A stretch of DNA of 64,000 bases from Salinicola socius (GTDB lineage: Bacteria > Pseudomonadota > Gammaproteobacteria > Pseudomonadales > Halomonadaceae). Below are positions 17,697 to 27,822 of this stretch, one piece after another; the first letter of the stretch is position 1, and every line of letters starts with the position of its first letter. The translations under genes were made by a program, and so were the position numbers. The DNA is taken from the NCBI RefSeq assembly GCF_001937195.1, contig NZ_MSDO01000001.1:124001-188000 (forward strand), given 5' to 3'. Below the pieces are notes generated by a model that did no database searches, had not been told where the DNA came from, and saw only the letters and a list, made by a program, of their open reading frames with translations.

Positions 17697-18248
17697 GTGG
17701 CGCTAAGCGCAACTATCTATAAAGCGAAACTCAATGTCAGCGACCTGGACCGTCACTACTACGGCGATCACGCGCTGACCGTGGCCTGCCATCCCTCCGA
17801 GACGGCCACTCGGCTGATGGTGCGTCTGCTGGCGTTCATCGCCAACGCGCACGCCACCAGCGCGGATAACGATCTCGCGATGACGCGCGGACTGAGCAGC
17901 GACGACGAGCCGGATCTGTGGCTCAAGGCATCGGACGGCCGCATTCTTTCGTGGATAGAACTGGGCGAGCCGTCGCTGAAGCGAATCAAGCAGGGGCTCT
18001 CCCGGGCCGAGCGCGTGCTGATCTACCCCTACGCGCCCCGCAGCGCGGTGCAGTGGTGGAAGAAACTCGAGAACGACATTCGCGCACTGCCGCGGGTCGA
18101 GGTCTGGAATCTGCCGACCGAGCCGCTGGCCGCCTTGACTGCCCTCGTCGATCGCAACTTGAGTCTTGGCGCCACGCTGATGGAAGGCCAGTGGCTGATC
18201 ACCGATGGTCACGCTTCGGTGGAACTCGAGTTCGAGCGCTGGGCGTGA
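17697..18248 (+). CDS. YaeQ family protein
   Basis: A 183-residue protein that opens (V/M)ALSATIYKAKLNVSDLDRHY and continues HALTVACHPSETATRLMVRL, as in E. coli YaeQ (about 180 residues). YaeQ has a PD-(D/E)XK nuclease-like fold; the EPDLWLK and ILSWIELGEPS segments carry the acidic residues and Glu expected for that fold. Cellular role is unknown. The start chosen is GTG at 17697, eight bases after AAGGA. An in-frame ATG 15 bases earlier lacks a ribosome site and would add MKESS. It lies between dut and algC. Confidence 0.9.
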   Translation: MALSATIYKAKLNVSDLDRHYYGDHALTVACHPSETATRLMVRLLAFIANAHATSADNDLAMTRGLSSDDEPDLWLKASDGRILSWIELGEPSLKRIKQGLSRAERVLIYPYAPRSAVQWWKKLENDIRALPRVEVWNLPTEPLAALTALVDRNLSLGATLMEGQWLITDGHASVELEFERWA

Positions 18249-18335
18249 ACACGGATCGCCGTAGTGAACGACGGATATGGTGGATGATAGACGTGGTAAA
18301 CGATGGCCGTGACGAACGAAGGCAAGGAAACGACG

Positions 18336-19748
18336 ATGAATGACCAGTCCGGCGCCAACGTGCCCGCTTCGATCTTTCGCGCCTACGATATCCGCGGCGT
18401 CGTCGACGAGACGTTGACCGAGGAAACGGTGGAGTGGATCGGCCGTGCGGTAGGCAGCGAAGCCGCCGCCCGCGGCCAGCAGCGCGTGATCGTCGCTCGC
18501 GATGGCCGCCATTCCGGCCCCCGGCTGCAGGCGGCGCTGATTCGCGGCTTGAGGGCTTCCGGCCGCGACGTGATCGATATCGGTCGGGTACCAACGCCGG
18601 TGCTCTATTTTGCCACCGCCACCCTCGACGAGAGTCGCAGTGGCGTGATGGTGACCGGCAGCCACAATCCGCCGGATTACAACGGTTTCAAGATCGTGCT
18701 CGATGGTGTGGCGATTTCGGGCGAGGCGATTACCGGCCTGTTCGAGCGCATCCGCCAAGGCGAGCTCGCCGATGGCGACGGTACGCTCACACGGGTCGAT
18801 GTCAGCGAAGCCTATCTCCAGCGCATCCTGGGTGATGTCTCTCTCGACCGGAGCCAGCGCGAGCGACCGCTCAAGGCGGTGGTGGACTGCGGCAACGGTG
18901 TCGCCGGTGAGCTCGGCCCCAGGCTCATCGAGGCACTGGGCGTCGAGACGATCCCGCTGTTCGCCGAAATCGACGGCGACTTTCCCAACCACCATCCCGA
19001 CCCGGGCAATCCCGACAATCTGGTCGACCTGATCGCCAGGGTCAAGGAGAGCGGTGCGGATATCGGGCTGGCCTTCGATGGCGATGGCGATCGCCTCGGC
19101 GTGGTCACGCCGGCAGGCGAGATGATCTATCCGGACCGGCTGCTGATGGCCTTCGCGGTGGATCTGCTGGCGCGCGATCCCGGCGCCCGCATCGTGTTCG
19201 ACATCAAGTGCACCGGCAACCTGGCTCAGATCATCGAGCAGGCCGGCGGCGAGCCGGAAATGTGGCGCACCGGTCACTCGCTGATCAAGGCGCGCATGAA
19301 GGAGACCGGCGCCCAGCTTGGCGGCGAGATGAGTGGCCACATCTTCATCAAAGAACGCTGGTACGGCTTCGATGACGGGCTCTATGCCGCCGCCCGGCTG
19401 CTGGAGATTCTCTCGCGCCAACCGCATGACGCCGATCGTTTTTTCAGTGCTTTCCCGCAGGATATCTGCACCCCGGAGCTGAACGCGGCGGTCACCGACG
19501 AGGAGAAGTTCGCGATCATCGAACGACTGGCCGAGACCGGTGACTTCGGTCAGGATGGCATCAAGACGACGCTGGACGGCATTCGCGTCGACTATCCCGA
19601 TGGCTGGGGGCTGTGTCGCGCCTCCAATACCACGCCGATGCTGGTTTTGCGTTTTGAAGGCAAGGATCAGGCTGCGCTGGCCCGCATCCAGCGCCAGTTC
19701 GGCGCCGCACTGCTGTCGGTGGCACCGAACGTCGAATTGCCGTTCTGA
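18336..19748 (+). CDS. algC: Phosphomannomutase / phosphoglucomutase (AlgC type)
   Basis: A 470-residue alpha-D-phosphohexomutase that interconverts 6- and 1-phosphates of mannose and glucose for exopolysaccharide and LPS sugars. Visible motifs are FRAYDIRGVVDETLTEE at the start, the phosphoserine loop TGSHNPPDYNGFK, the metal loop DGDGDRLG, the sugar-binding GEMSGHIF, and the phosphate-binding RASNTTPMLVLRFE near the C-terminus. All four domains are complete. The ATG at 18336 has AAGGAAACG; an upstream in-frame ATG at 18303 lacks a site. The order dut-algC-argB is as in Pseudomonas. Confidence 0.95.
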   Translation: MNDQSGANVPASIFRAYDIRGVVDETLTEETVEWIGRAVGSEAAARGQQRVIVARDGRHSGPRLQAALIRGLRASGRDVIDIGRVPTPVLYFATATLDESRSGVMVTGSHNPPDYNGFKIVLDGVAISGEAITGLFERIRQGELADGDGTLTRVDVSEAYLQRILGDVSLDRSQRERPLKAVVDCGNGVAGELGPRLIEALGVETIPLFAEIDGDFPNHHPDPGNPDNLVDLIARVKESGADIGLAFDGDGDRLGVVTPAGEMIYPDRLLMAFAVDLLARDPGARIVFDIKCTGNLAQIIEQAGGEPEMWRTGHSLIKARMKETGAQLGGEMSGHIFIKERWYGFDDGLYAAARLLEILSRQPHDADRFFSAFPQDICTPELNAAVTDEEKFAIIERLAETGDFGQDGIKTTLDGIRVDYPDGWGLCRASNTTPMLVLRFEGKDQAALARIQRQFGAALLSVAPNVELPF

Positions 19749-19831
19749 GGTCGCAGAAGACGAGCCTTACGCAACAACAGGGAACGCGCCGCCTTCGATA
19801 GACGCGTGGCGCACAGACAGTGGAGATATAA

Positions 19832-20740
<909 letters not shown>

Positions 20741-20881
20741 CGAATCCAGCAACAACGGTGCGCATAACCCCCGTTCCCATCATTGCGGGCCCGGAAGGCC
20801 CGCCCCGGTCGCCCAATAGATCATCACGCGACCGGGCCGCTCCAGGAAGGAGCTCCAACAAAGCGACCGATAAGAACCGCC

Positions 20882-21499
20882 ATGACGCAGGCAACTCCCC
20901 CACTCTCCCGCCGCGAACAGATCCTTCAGGCACTGGCACTGATGCTCGAGGAGGATAGCGGCAAACGTATCACCACGGCCGCGCTGGCCCGCCAGGTCGG
21001 TGTCAGCGAGGCAGCTCTCTACCGCCATTTTCCGAGCAAGGCGCGCATGTTCGAGGGGCTGATCGAGTTCATCGAGGCCAGCCTGTTCGAGCGTATCCGA
21101 CGCATCCTCGACGACGAACCGTCGGCGCTCGCGCGCTGCGAGACGATCGTCCAACTGGTGCTGACGTTCGCCGAAAAGAATCCCGGTCTCAGCCGGCTGA
21201 TGGATGGCGACGTGCTGACCGGCGAGACCGCGCGTCTGCGCACACGCATGTCCCAGCTGTTCGAGCGACTGGAAACACAGCTCAAGCAGGTGCTGCGCGA
21301 GGCGGAACTCCGCGAGGGCTTGCGCCCTCGGCTGACCGTATCGGCGGCGGCCAATCTGCTGTCAGCCTTCATGGAAGGCCGGATCAGCCAGTACGTTCGC
21401 AGCGACTTTCGCCATCGGCCCACGACGCACTGGGAAGACCAGTGGCGTCTGCTGGGCGGCGGGCTGCTGGCCGCCTCGCCTCAGACCACCTCGCTATAG
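20882..21499 (+). CDS. slmA: Nucleoid occlusion factor SlmA (TetR family)
   Basis: A 205-residue TetR-fold protein. The DNA-binding domain [20 protein letters not shown] (about 28-47) is followed by [16 protein letters not shown]. The C-terminal half matches SlmA rather than other TetR proteins: [33 protein letters not shown] and the end [12 protein letters not shown]. SlmA binds specific chromosomal sites and blocks FtsZ assembly over the nucleoid. The start at 20882 matches the family; the frame is open upstream into argB's trailer but without resemblance. The ribosome site is weak (AAGAA). A terminator follows. Confidence 0.92.
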   Translation: MTQATPPLSRREQILQALALMLEEDSGKRITTAALARQVGVSEAALYRHFPSKARMFEGLIEFIEASLFERIRRILDDEPSALARCETIVQLVLTFAEKNPGLSRLMDGDVLTGETARLRTRMSQLFERLETQLKQVLREAELREGLRPRLTVSAAANLLSAFMEGRISQYVRSDFRHRPTTHWEDQWRLLGGGLLAASPQTTSL

Positions 21500-21507
21500 C
21501 GCTGGCG

Positions 21508-21540
21508 CCAGTCGTACTGACACCAGTCGTACTGACACCA
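21508..21540. repeat. Direct repeat of 15 bp next to the slmA/rpoH terminator
   Basis: CCAGTCGTACTGACA occurs twice in tandem (21508 and 21523), followed by CCA, which starts the terminator stem. Probably a local duplication. Confidence 0.85.
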
Positions 21541-21570
21541 GAAAGCCCGGCCATTGGCCGGGCTTTCTGG
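21538..21570. terminator. Bidirectional terminator between slmA and rpoH
   Basis: A 15-bp perfect stem (CCAGAAAGCCCGGCC and its complement) with an ATT loop. It lies between two convergent genes and has T-rich edges on both strands, so it can serve slmA (plus) and rpoH (minus). Confidence 0.85.
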
Positions 21571-21591
21571 TGCTGCGTCCTGCAAAGATCA

Positions 21592-22458
21592 TCAAGCCGC
21601 CAGGGAATCACCCAGCTGCAGTTTGATCTTCTTCATTGCATTTTTCTCGAGCTGACGGATACGTTCGGCGGAGATGCCGTAGACATCAGCCAGTTCATGC
21701 AGCGTGGACTTGTGCTCGGAGAGCCAGCGGCGCTGCAGAATGTCCCGAGAGCGCTCGTCGAGCTCACTCAGCGCGCTGCGCAGCCGCTGCGTGTAATCGG
21801 CTTCCCAATCGTCGGCCTCGAGCTGGGCGGCAGGATCGAAACTGTGATCCTCGAGATACTGCGCCGGCGCCTGATAGCCCTGCTCTTCCTCTTCGCCCGG
21901 GCTGGCGTCGAAACCGGCGTCATAGGACGTCAGGCGACCTTCCATCTCACGCACGACCTTGGGTTTGACGTCGAGATCCCTGGCGATCGCATCGACCTCG
22001 TCGTTGTTCAACCAACCCAGACGTTTCTTGGCACTGCGCAGATTGAAGAACAGCTTGCGCTGCGCCTTGGTCGTGGCGATCTTGACGATGCGCCAGTTAC
22101 GCAGCACGTATTCGTGAATCTCGGCCTTGATCCAGTGAACCGCGAAGGAGACCAGCCGCACGCCCTGATAGGGATCGAAGCGCTTGACCGCCTTCATCAA
22201 CCCGACGTTACCTTCCTGGATCAGGTCGGCCTGGGGCAATCCATAGCCTGAATAGCTACGCGCGATGTGCACGACGAAACGCAGGTGCGACATGATCAAT
22301 CGGCGAGCCGATTCGAGATCGTCTTCCTGGTATAGCCGCACGCCCAGATCATGCTCTTCGTCCGCCGTCAGCACCGGAATGCCGTTGACGGCTTGAATAT
22401 AACCGTTGAGATCGTGACCCGGGGAGAGGTTCCCAATGGATTGAAGACTGGTGCTCAT
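21592..22458 (-). CDS. rpoH: Heat-shock sigma factor RpoH (sigma32)
   Basis: A 288-residue sigma70-family factor. Region 2 contains [20 protein letters not shown] and [18 protein letters not shown]. The RpoH box follows with [14 protein letters not shown], the hallmark that separates RpoH from other sigmas. Region 4 ends with [20 protein letters not shown]. The N-terminus [11 protein letters not shown]... resembles other RpoH proteins. The frame runs on upstream, but the ATG at 22458 fits and has GGAG. It follows ftsX by 268 bases, as in E. coli ftsYEX-rpoH. A sigmaE-like promoter is proposed at 22567-22593. The leader of about 100 bases may act as an RNA thermometer (inference). Confidence 0.96.
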   Translation of the reverse strand: MSTSLQSIGNLSPGHDLNGYIQAVNGIPVLTADEEHDLGVRLYQEDDLESARRLIMSHLRFVVHIARSYSGYGLPQADLIQEGNVGLMKAVKRFDPYQGVRLVSFAVHWIKAEIHEYVLRNWRIVKIATTKAQRKLFFNLRSAKKRLGWLNNDEVDAIARDLDVKPKVVREMEGRLTSYDAGFDASPGEEEEQGYQAPAQYLEDHSFDPAAQLEADDWEADYTQRLRSALSELDERSRDILQRRWLSEHKSTLHELADVYGISAERIRQLEKNAMKKIKLQLGDSLAA

Positions 22459-22566
22459 GTGCGTTGTCTCCATGATAGGCGGCGTGTCGAGGCGAAGAGC
22501 CATCCGGCTCGATTCGACAGCAACGCGTCGCGACAGGGTATTCTGCCTGTCTACGAGGATGCCTGA

Positions 22567-22593
22567 TAAGACCCTCAGTCTAGACAAACGTTC
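22567..22593 (-). promoter_or_regulatory. Possible sigmaE-type promoter of rpoH
   Basis: On the minus strand GAACGT (22588-22593), a 16-base spacer, then TCTTA (22567-22571). E. coli rpoH P3 has GAACTT-N16-TCTGA. The same hexamer region also reads TTGAAC with TCTTAT 18 bases on, a weak sigma70 match. The start point would be about 100 bases before the rpoH ATG. Confidence 0.45.
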
Positions 22594-22726
22594 AATACTG
22601 ACGCCAGCTCCGGAAAATCCGAAGTCATGCCGTCCTTCGAGATGACGATAAACCGGCGAACGGTGACGCCGGCTATTATGCCCTCAGTTGGGCAGCATTG
22701 GCGATGACTCGACACCGCTGATCAAT

Positions 22727-23722
22727 CTACCTTGGCTTGATGTCCGCCAGATGACGCCCGACGGCGAGCCATGCGCCTAGCCAGCCTAGTAGTGTACTAA
22801 AAAGCAGCAGCAAAGCCGAATGGCTTCCGCCCAGGGATGGCAGCGCGAAGTGAGCGCCATAACTTTGCGCCAGCGCCGCCACCGGCGATGCCAGCCAGTT
22901 GCCACCCAGCAGCAGAATCACCAGTGCCAGGACGCCACCACCCAACCCGTACCAGGCGCCACTGTAAAGAAACGGGCGCCGCACGAACGCATGCGTCGCG
23001 CCGATCAGCGTGACGACCTCGATCTCCTGGCGACGACTCTCCACGGCGAGCCTGATGGTATTGCCGACCACCAGCAGCACGCCCAGGCCGAACAGCAATG
23101 CCAGTGCCAGCGCAACGCGCTGCCCCAGCGCCGCCAATTGTTGCAGCCGATCCAGCCAAGCCAGATCCAGCCGCACCTCATCGACACCGTCGAGCGTCTG
23201 CAACTGCTGGCTCAGTGACTGGACACCAGCAGGATCGGTATCCGCGGGCGTCACCACGACACTTGCCGGAAGCGGATTGGCATCGAGCTGGGACAGCGCG
23301 TCGTCGACCCCCAGCGTCTGCTGAAAATCCGCCAACCCTTCGGCTGCGGTCACCAGACGGGTTCCGGCCACGCCAGGTTGCCCCCCGACTTCGGCCGCCA
23401 GGTCCATCGCTTCGGACTCGTCGACATCGGCGTCGAAGTAGACCGTCAGCGTGGCGCTCTCGTCGAGCTCGGCATCGAGCAGCCGGGCACTATCCAGCGC
23501 CAGCCAAAGGCCGGCTGGCAGAATCAGCGCGATGGCGATCGCCAGCATAGTCAACAGCGTTGCGATCGGTCGCTTGACCAGCCGCAAGGCACTGTCACCC
23601 ATCATCGCGCGATGGTGGCGCATCCACGCGCGACCGCCGCCCGCGGCACGACGCTGCGGCTTCTGCGCGCCACGGCGTTCTTCGCCGCGACGTTCTTCCA
23701 CCGGAGATTGACGCTTGCTCAT
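22727..23722 (-). CDS. ftsX: Cell division protein FtsX
   Basis: A 331-residue inner-membrane protein. A basic cytoplasmic tail of about 40 residues is followed by a transmembrane segment (RPIATLLTMLAIAIALILPA). A periplasmic domain covers about 75-195 (ATLTVYFDADVDESEAMDLA). Three more membrane helices follow, including LGQRVALALALLFGLGVLLV and GGGVLALVILLLGG. FtsX with FtsE forms an ABC-like complex at the divisome that activates murein hydrolases through periplasmic partners. Its ATG overlaps the ftsE stop by four bases. Confidence 0.95.
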   Translation of the reverse strand: MSKRQSPVEERRGEERRGAQKPQRRAAGGGRAWMRHHRAMMGDSALRLVKRPIATLLTMLAIAIALILPAGLWLALDSARLLDAELDESATLTVYFDADVDESEAMDLAAEVGGQPGVAGTRLVTAAEGLADFQQTLGVDDALSQLDANPLPASVVVTPADTDPAGVQSLSQQLQTLDGVDEVRLDLAWLDRLQQLAALGQRVALALALLFGLGVLLVVGNTIRLAVESRRQEIEVVTLIGATHAFVRRPFLYSGAWYGLGGGVLALVILLLGGNWLASPVAALAQSYGAHFALPSLGGSHSALLLLFSTLLGWLGAWLAVGRHLADIKPR

Positions 23723-24387
23723 GCCGCCTCCCCGTCACCGATGAGCCGTCCATCCCGCAACTTCAACACGCGGTGACGCAGCCGGGCGATCAAGGCCAGA
23801 TCGTGGCTCGCCACCATTACCGTGGTACCGATGCGATTGAAATCCTCGAACAGCCGCATGATGTCGGCAGAAAGCTGAGGGTCGAGATTGCCGGTCGGCT
23901 CATCGGCCAGCAGCAGCGCCGGCTTGTTGACCACCGCACGGGCGATCCCTACGCGCTGCTGTTCACCGGTGGAAAGTTCGATCGGCAGCGCCCGCTCGCG
24001 ATGCAGCAGCCCCACCTTGTCGAGTGCAGCACGCACGCGGCGCGCGGCATCGGCCGGCTCGACGCCTTGAATCGTCAATGGCAAGGCGACGTTGGCGAAG
24101 ATATCGCGATCGAACAGTAATTGATGATCCTGGAAAACCACGCCGATCTGACGGCGATAGTAGGGAACCTGACTGATATGCAGTCGATCGAGGTCGTGGC
24201 CGGCGACCAGAACGCGGCCCCGTGATGGCCGCTCGAGCCGCATGACCAGACGCAGCAGGGAGCTCTTGCCGGCACCGGAGTGGCCGGTCAGAAACAGCAT
24301 CTCGCCGCGCTCGACGCGGAAATTGATGTCGGCGAGCGCCTCGAAGCGCCCGCCGTAGCGTTTGCCGACATGCTCGAACGCGATCAT
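23719..24387 (-). CDS. ftsE: Cell division ATP-binding protein FtsE
   Basis: A 222-residue ABC ATPase. Motifs: Walker A GHSGAGKSSLLRL (about 35-47), Q-loop GVVFQDHQLLFDRD, signature LSTGEQQRVGIARA, Walker B LLLADEPTGNLD, and the H-loop His in MVASHDLALI. It pairs with FtsX at the septum. Start and stop both overlap neighbours by four bases (ftsY before, ftsX after), so the three genes are translationally coupled. Confidence 0.97.
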   Translation of the reverse strand: MIAFEHVGKRYGGRFEALADINFRVERGEMLFLTGHSGAGKSSLLRLVMRLERPSRGRVLVAGHDLDRLHISQVPYYRRQIGVVFQDHQLLFDRDIFANVALPLTIQGVEPADAARRVRAALDKVGLLHRERALPIELSTGEQQRVGIARAVVNKPALLLADEPTGNLDPQLSADIMRLFEDFNRIGTTVMVASHDLALIARLRHRVLKLRDGRLIGDGEAA

Positions 24388-25934
24388 GAATCCGCGTCGC
24401 TGTCCCGGCCGGCGTCTCGATCGAAGAGCGCCTTGACGAACGTCTGGGCATCGAACGGGCGCAGATCCTCGAGCGACTCCCCGACACCGATGAAGCGAAT
24501 TGGCGTCCCCATCTTCTTGGCAAGCGCGAAAATGATGCCGCCCTTGGCAGTACCATCGAGCTTGGTCAAGGTGATACCGGTGACCGGAATCGCCTCGTTG
24601 AACGTGGTCGCCTGGGAGATCGCGTTCTGGCCGGTGCCCGCATCGAGCACCAGCATCACCTCATGCGGTGCCGTGGCATCGAGCTTGGCCATGACTCGCT
24701 GCACTTTCTTGAGCTCTTCCATCAGATGGCTCTTGTTGTGCAGTCGGCCGGCGGTATCGGCGATCAGCACATCGACCTTGCGAGCTCGCGCCGCCGCGAC
24801 GGCATCGTAGATGACCGAAGCGCTGTCGGCACCAGTGTGCTGAGCGATGACCGGAACCCGATTGCGTTCGCCCCAGACCTTGAGCTGCTCCACCGCCGCG
24901 GCCCGGAAGGTATCGCCGGCCGCCAGCATCACGCTGCGACCCTCGTTCTGAAAGCGCTGGGTCAGCTTGCCGATGGTCGTGGTCTTGCCGACCCCGTTGA
25001 CGCCGACCATCAAAATCACGAACGGGCCTTCGCCCTTCGCTGGCAGCTGCATCGGCTTCGACACCGGCTCGAGCAGTGCCGCCAGTTCTTCCTGCAACGC
25101 GCGGTATAGCGCATCGGCGTCGGCCAGCTCCTTGCGTGACACCCGCTCGGTCAGACGCTCGATGATTTCGCTGGTCGCCTCGATACCCACGTCGGCCAGC
25201 AGCAGTTGGGTTTCGAGATCCTCGATCAGCTCGTCGTCGATCTGCTTCTTGCCCAGCAGCAGATCGGCAATGCCGTCGGTCAGGTTGGCGCGCGTGCGGC
25301 CGAGGCCGGCACGCACGCGCGACAGCCAGCCGCCCTTGGGCTTTTCCCTCGGCTCGGCCGCGGCGGTCGATGGCTCGACAGCCGGCGACGAGGCTTCAGG
25401 CTCTGGCGTCGAATCCAGCGTGGCATCGGATGCTGACGAGGGCGACGGCGTCGGGGTCACATCCGTTGCCAGATCGGCTTCACGTGTGCCGTCGGCCGGG
25501 GTTTCCTGGAGCGCGGACTTCGACGACTCCTGCGACAGGGGTGCATCGAGCGCTTGCCTGGCGGCCGTCTCCTCGAGTGTCGAAGGATCGTAATCCACCG
25601 CGGGCGGACGATCGGGATCCTCATCCTGAACGAGAGGTTCGATACCGGGCGCAACGGTCTCGACATTCAGGGGGGGCTCCTGGCCCGGCGCAGGGGAGGT
25701 TTCGGTCCGGTAGGACGCCTGCTCGACGCCGGTTTGGCCGCGCGGCACGTCCTCGGACTGCGACGCGTCGGAGGTGACGCGCTCGGCATCGTCGCTTGCC
25801 GTCTCGCCGGATCCCTCTTCTGCGCTTTCCTCTTCTGCGCTTCTCTCTGCCGCCGCGGCCTCGGCTTCCTCGGCCTCGCGCCGGCGGGCCTCTTCTTCCT
25901 GCTGCTTTTTACGACTCTTGAATAGTCCGAACAT
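24384..25934 (-). CDS. ftsY: Signal recognition particle receptor FtsY
   Basis: A 516-residue GTPase that docks SRP-ribosome complexes at the inner membrane. The N-terminal A domain (about 1-205) starts MFGLFKSRKKQQEEEARRRE, a membrane-binding basic helix, followed by a long acidic Glu/Asp/Ser-rich stretch. The NG domain (about 215-512) has G1 GVNGVGKTTTIGKL, the DTFRAAAVEQL and DTAGRLHNKSHLMEEL motifs, and TKLDGTAKGG. A GTG four codons upstream is an alternative start. The ATG at 25934 gives the usual MFGLFK opening. It is the first gene of ftsYEX and diverges from rsmD. Confidence 0.96.
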   Translation of the reverse strand: MFGLFKSRKKQQEEEARRREAEEAEAAAAERSAEEESAEEGSGETASDDAERVTSDASQSEDVPRGQTGVEQASYRTETSPAPGQEPPLNVETVAPGIEPLVQDEDPDRPPAVDYDPSTLEETAARQALDAPLSQESSKSALQETPADGTREADLATDVTPTPSPSSASDATLDSTPEPEASSPAVEPSTAAAEPREKPKGGWLSRVRAGLGRTRANLTDGIADLLLGKKQIDDELIEDLETQLLLADVGIEATSEIIERLTERVSRKELADADALYRALQEELAALLEPVSKPMQLPAKGEGPFVILMVGVNGVGKTTTIGKLTQRFQNEGRSVMLAAGDTFRAAAVEQLKVWGERNRVPVIAQHTGADSASVIYDAVAAARARKVDVLIADTAGRLHNKSHLMEELKKVQRVMAKLDATAPHEVMLVLDAGTGQNAISQATTFNEAIPVTGITLTKLDGTAKGGIIFALAKKMGTPIRFIGVGESLEDLRPFDAQTFVKALFDRDAGRDSDADS

Positions 25935-26063
25935 GGATGGCTTCACTGCTGAAAAGCCGTGCGTGCGCCGCTGGATTAGCGTCGATCATCACGGCTTCGG
26001 AGAATATCGATATCGAGGCCTCATCCTATCACCGCGAGGGTTGCGGGGGTACAATTGCGCGCC

Positions 26064-26741
26064 ATGAATCGACGCCGCTCCCGCCGAGCTGCCAACGGCG
26101 CCCGACACCGCGCTGACGATAGCGCTCGAAGCCCCGCCAAAGGCAGCGACTCTCGCCGCACAGGCCAGCAACCCGCCCATCGTGGCAGCGGCCAGCTGCG
26201 CCTGATCGGCGGCGAGTTTCGCCGCCGCAAGCTACCCATTACGGATAGCCCGGGTCTGCGTCCGACGCCGGATCGAGTGCGCGAGACGCTGTTCAATTGG
26301 CTGGCATTCGATATCGGCGGCCGTCGCGTGCTGGATCTCTACGCCGGCACCGGCGCACTGGGTCTGGAAGCGCTATCGCGCGGCGCGGCCATGGCAGCGT
26401 TCGTCGAGTCCGTTGCCGATGTGGCAACGATGCTGGAAACGAATATCGAAACGCTGGGCGCGGCCGGCCACGTTCATCGAATCGACGTCGAGCGCTTCCT
26501 GACCGGGGTCCCGTCTCCGTTCGATATCGTCTTTCTCGACCCGCCTTTTCGCCAAGGCCTTGCAGCCCTGGCCTGCCAGCGGCTCGAGTCCCAGGGGTGG
26601 CTGGCGCCCGAGGCGATGATCTACGTCGAGACGGAGCACGAGCTTGACTGGCAGCCACCGGCCCACTGGCAACTGCACCGCGAAATCGTCGCCGGAGACA
26701 GTCACGGTCGGCTGTTTCGGCGCCAGCTGGCGACCGATTGA
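26064..26741 (+). CDS. rsmD: 16S rRNA (guanine966-N2)-methyltransferase RsmD
   Basis: A 225-residue protein. The first 45 residues are a basic, Arg/Ser-rich extension; the conserved domain begins GQLRLIGGEFRRRKLPI, then LRPTPDRVRETLFNWL. The SAM loop is VLDLYAGTGALGLEALSRGA and the catalytic motif is DIVFLDPPF (DPPF). It makes m2G966 of 16S rRNA. Start choice is uncertain: the ATG at 26064 has no ribosome site and lies only about nine bases after a possible -10 (TACAAT), so the mRNA may be nearly leaderless. Divergent from ftsY, the usual partner. Confidence 0.92.
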   Translation: MNRRRSRRAANGARHRADDSARSPAKGSDSRRTGQQPAHRGSGQLRLIGGEFRRRKLPITDSPGLRPTPDRVRETLFNWLAFDIGGRRVLDLYAGTGALGLEALSRGAAMAAFVESVADVATMLETNIETLGAAGHVHRIDVERFLTGVPSPFDIVFLDPPFRQGLAALACQRLESQGWLAPEAMIYVETEHELDWQPPAHWQLHREIVAGDSHGRLFRRQLATD

Positions 26742-26890
26742 CGTCGCCACTTCGAGACGCTTGTCGTCGGCCCCGGCGCCACGTAGGCTGGCGCCCACTG
26801 GGCCCATCGATGTTTTCAAACACGCGGTCATCAACGTTAAAGACACCCGTCGTTAACCGTTAACGTCACTCACTTTCAAGGAGAGTATCA

Positions 26891-27094
26891 ATGAATGGTG
26901 AAATCTTCGCCAAACTGGAACAGAAGATTCAGGACGCCGTCGACAGCATCGAGATGCTGAAGATGGAGAATGAAGAACTGAAGGCCGAGAACGCTCGCTT
27001 CCAGCAGGAGCGTGACGAGTGGGAACAGCGCCTGGGTGGCCTGCTCGAGAAGCTGCAACCTCTGGACGGCAGCGCGACCAGCGACAACGGCTGA
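26891..27094 (+). CDS. zapB: Cell division protein ZapB-like coiled coil
   Basis: A 67-residue protein that is almost entirely one coiled coil with heptads: IFAKLEQKIQDAVDSIEMLK, then MENEELKAENARFQQERDEW. The tail is short and acidic. It matches ZapB in size and pattern; ZapB crosslinks ZapA-bound FtsZ filaments at midcell. A CAAGGAGAG site precedes the ATG. DUF904 proteins are the same family. Coiled coils are easily over-called, but length, start and neighbourhood of cell-division genes agree. Confidence 0.85.
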   Translation: MNGEIFAKLEQKIQDAVDSIEMLKMENEELKAENARFQQERDEWEQRLGGLLEKLQPLDGSATSDNG

Positions 27095-27264
27095 AGCGAT
27101 GCCACGGGGCGACCTGCCACAGGCTGCCCCGTTAACCCCCTACCTGTATCACGCTCATCCGCTCATTCTGCTGCAAGCCTTTCCGACAACTGCCCTGCCC
27201 ACCGTTCGTTTCATCTGCCATTGCCTGCTTACACCACTGTCTTCGCCACTGGCCGCCGACACGG

Positions 27265-27762
27265 TTACTCGGTCAGCGCCCGCGACATCAGTAGCGCGTC
27301 CTCGTTACTACCGTCATCTTGCCGATAATAGCCACGCCGTTGGCCATCGATTCCGAATCCGGCGCCCTCATAGAGCCTGCGAGCCGCGACATTGGAAGCG
27401 CGAAGCTCGAGCAACAGGCGCTCGGCACCGCGTTCGCCGGCACGCCGCATGATCCAGCCCAGCAATTCCCGGGCCAGGCCGTGACGCCTCTCTTCCGGCA
27501 GAACACAGATCGACTGCAGCTCGGCGTCAAAGGGGAGATAGGCCAGAACGGCCGCGGCTCGCAGTTCCGCGCCGCCCCCGGACCAGAGGCCCCAGACTTC
27601 GTAGCCGTCATCGATCAGCGCGGCGCTCAACAGCGCTTCCGACCAGGCATCGTCGTTGGCCCGGCGCTCGAACGCCATCAGTGCCGGCAGGTCATGGACA
27701 CCAAGCAGAACCAGTGACGCGTTATGCGATGAAATCGGGGAAGTTGGAACATTGGCGGACAT
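27265..27762 (-). CDS. rimI: Ribosomal-protein-alanine N-acetyltransferase RimI
   Basis: A GNAT acetyltransferase of about 165 residues. The acetyl-CoA loop is ICVLPEERRHGLARELLGWI (R/Q-x-x-G-x-A pattern), preceded by the strand AAAVLAYLPFDAELQSI. The end NVAARRLYEGAGFGIDGQRR is typical of RimI (RLYEKxGF). In E. coli RimI acetylates the N-terminal Ala of S18. Start is uncertain: ATGs at 27786 and 27762 both lack clear ribosome sites, and the later one is chosen. It follows the holD-like gene, an order also found around holD-rimI in E. coli. Confidence 0.85.
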   Translation of the reverse strand: MSANVPTSPISSHNASLVLLGVHDLPALMAFERRANDDAWSEALLSAALIDDGYEVWGLWSGGGAELRAAAVLAYLPFDAELQSICVLPEERRHGLARELLGWIMRRAGERGAERLLLELRASNVAARRLYEGAGFGIDGQRRGYYRQDDGSNEDALLMSRALTE

Positions 27763-27822
27763 GGAAAACGTGACTCTAGGGAGCATTTGACGTCGGAGAC
27801 GCCGAACGTCAGCGAGATCCGC

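Noticed and set aside
27102-27140. GC-rich hairpin after zapB (ACGGGGC...GCCCCGT)
   Set aside because: It has an internal mismatch loop and no T-run, so it is not called as a terminator.
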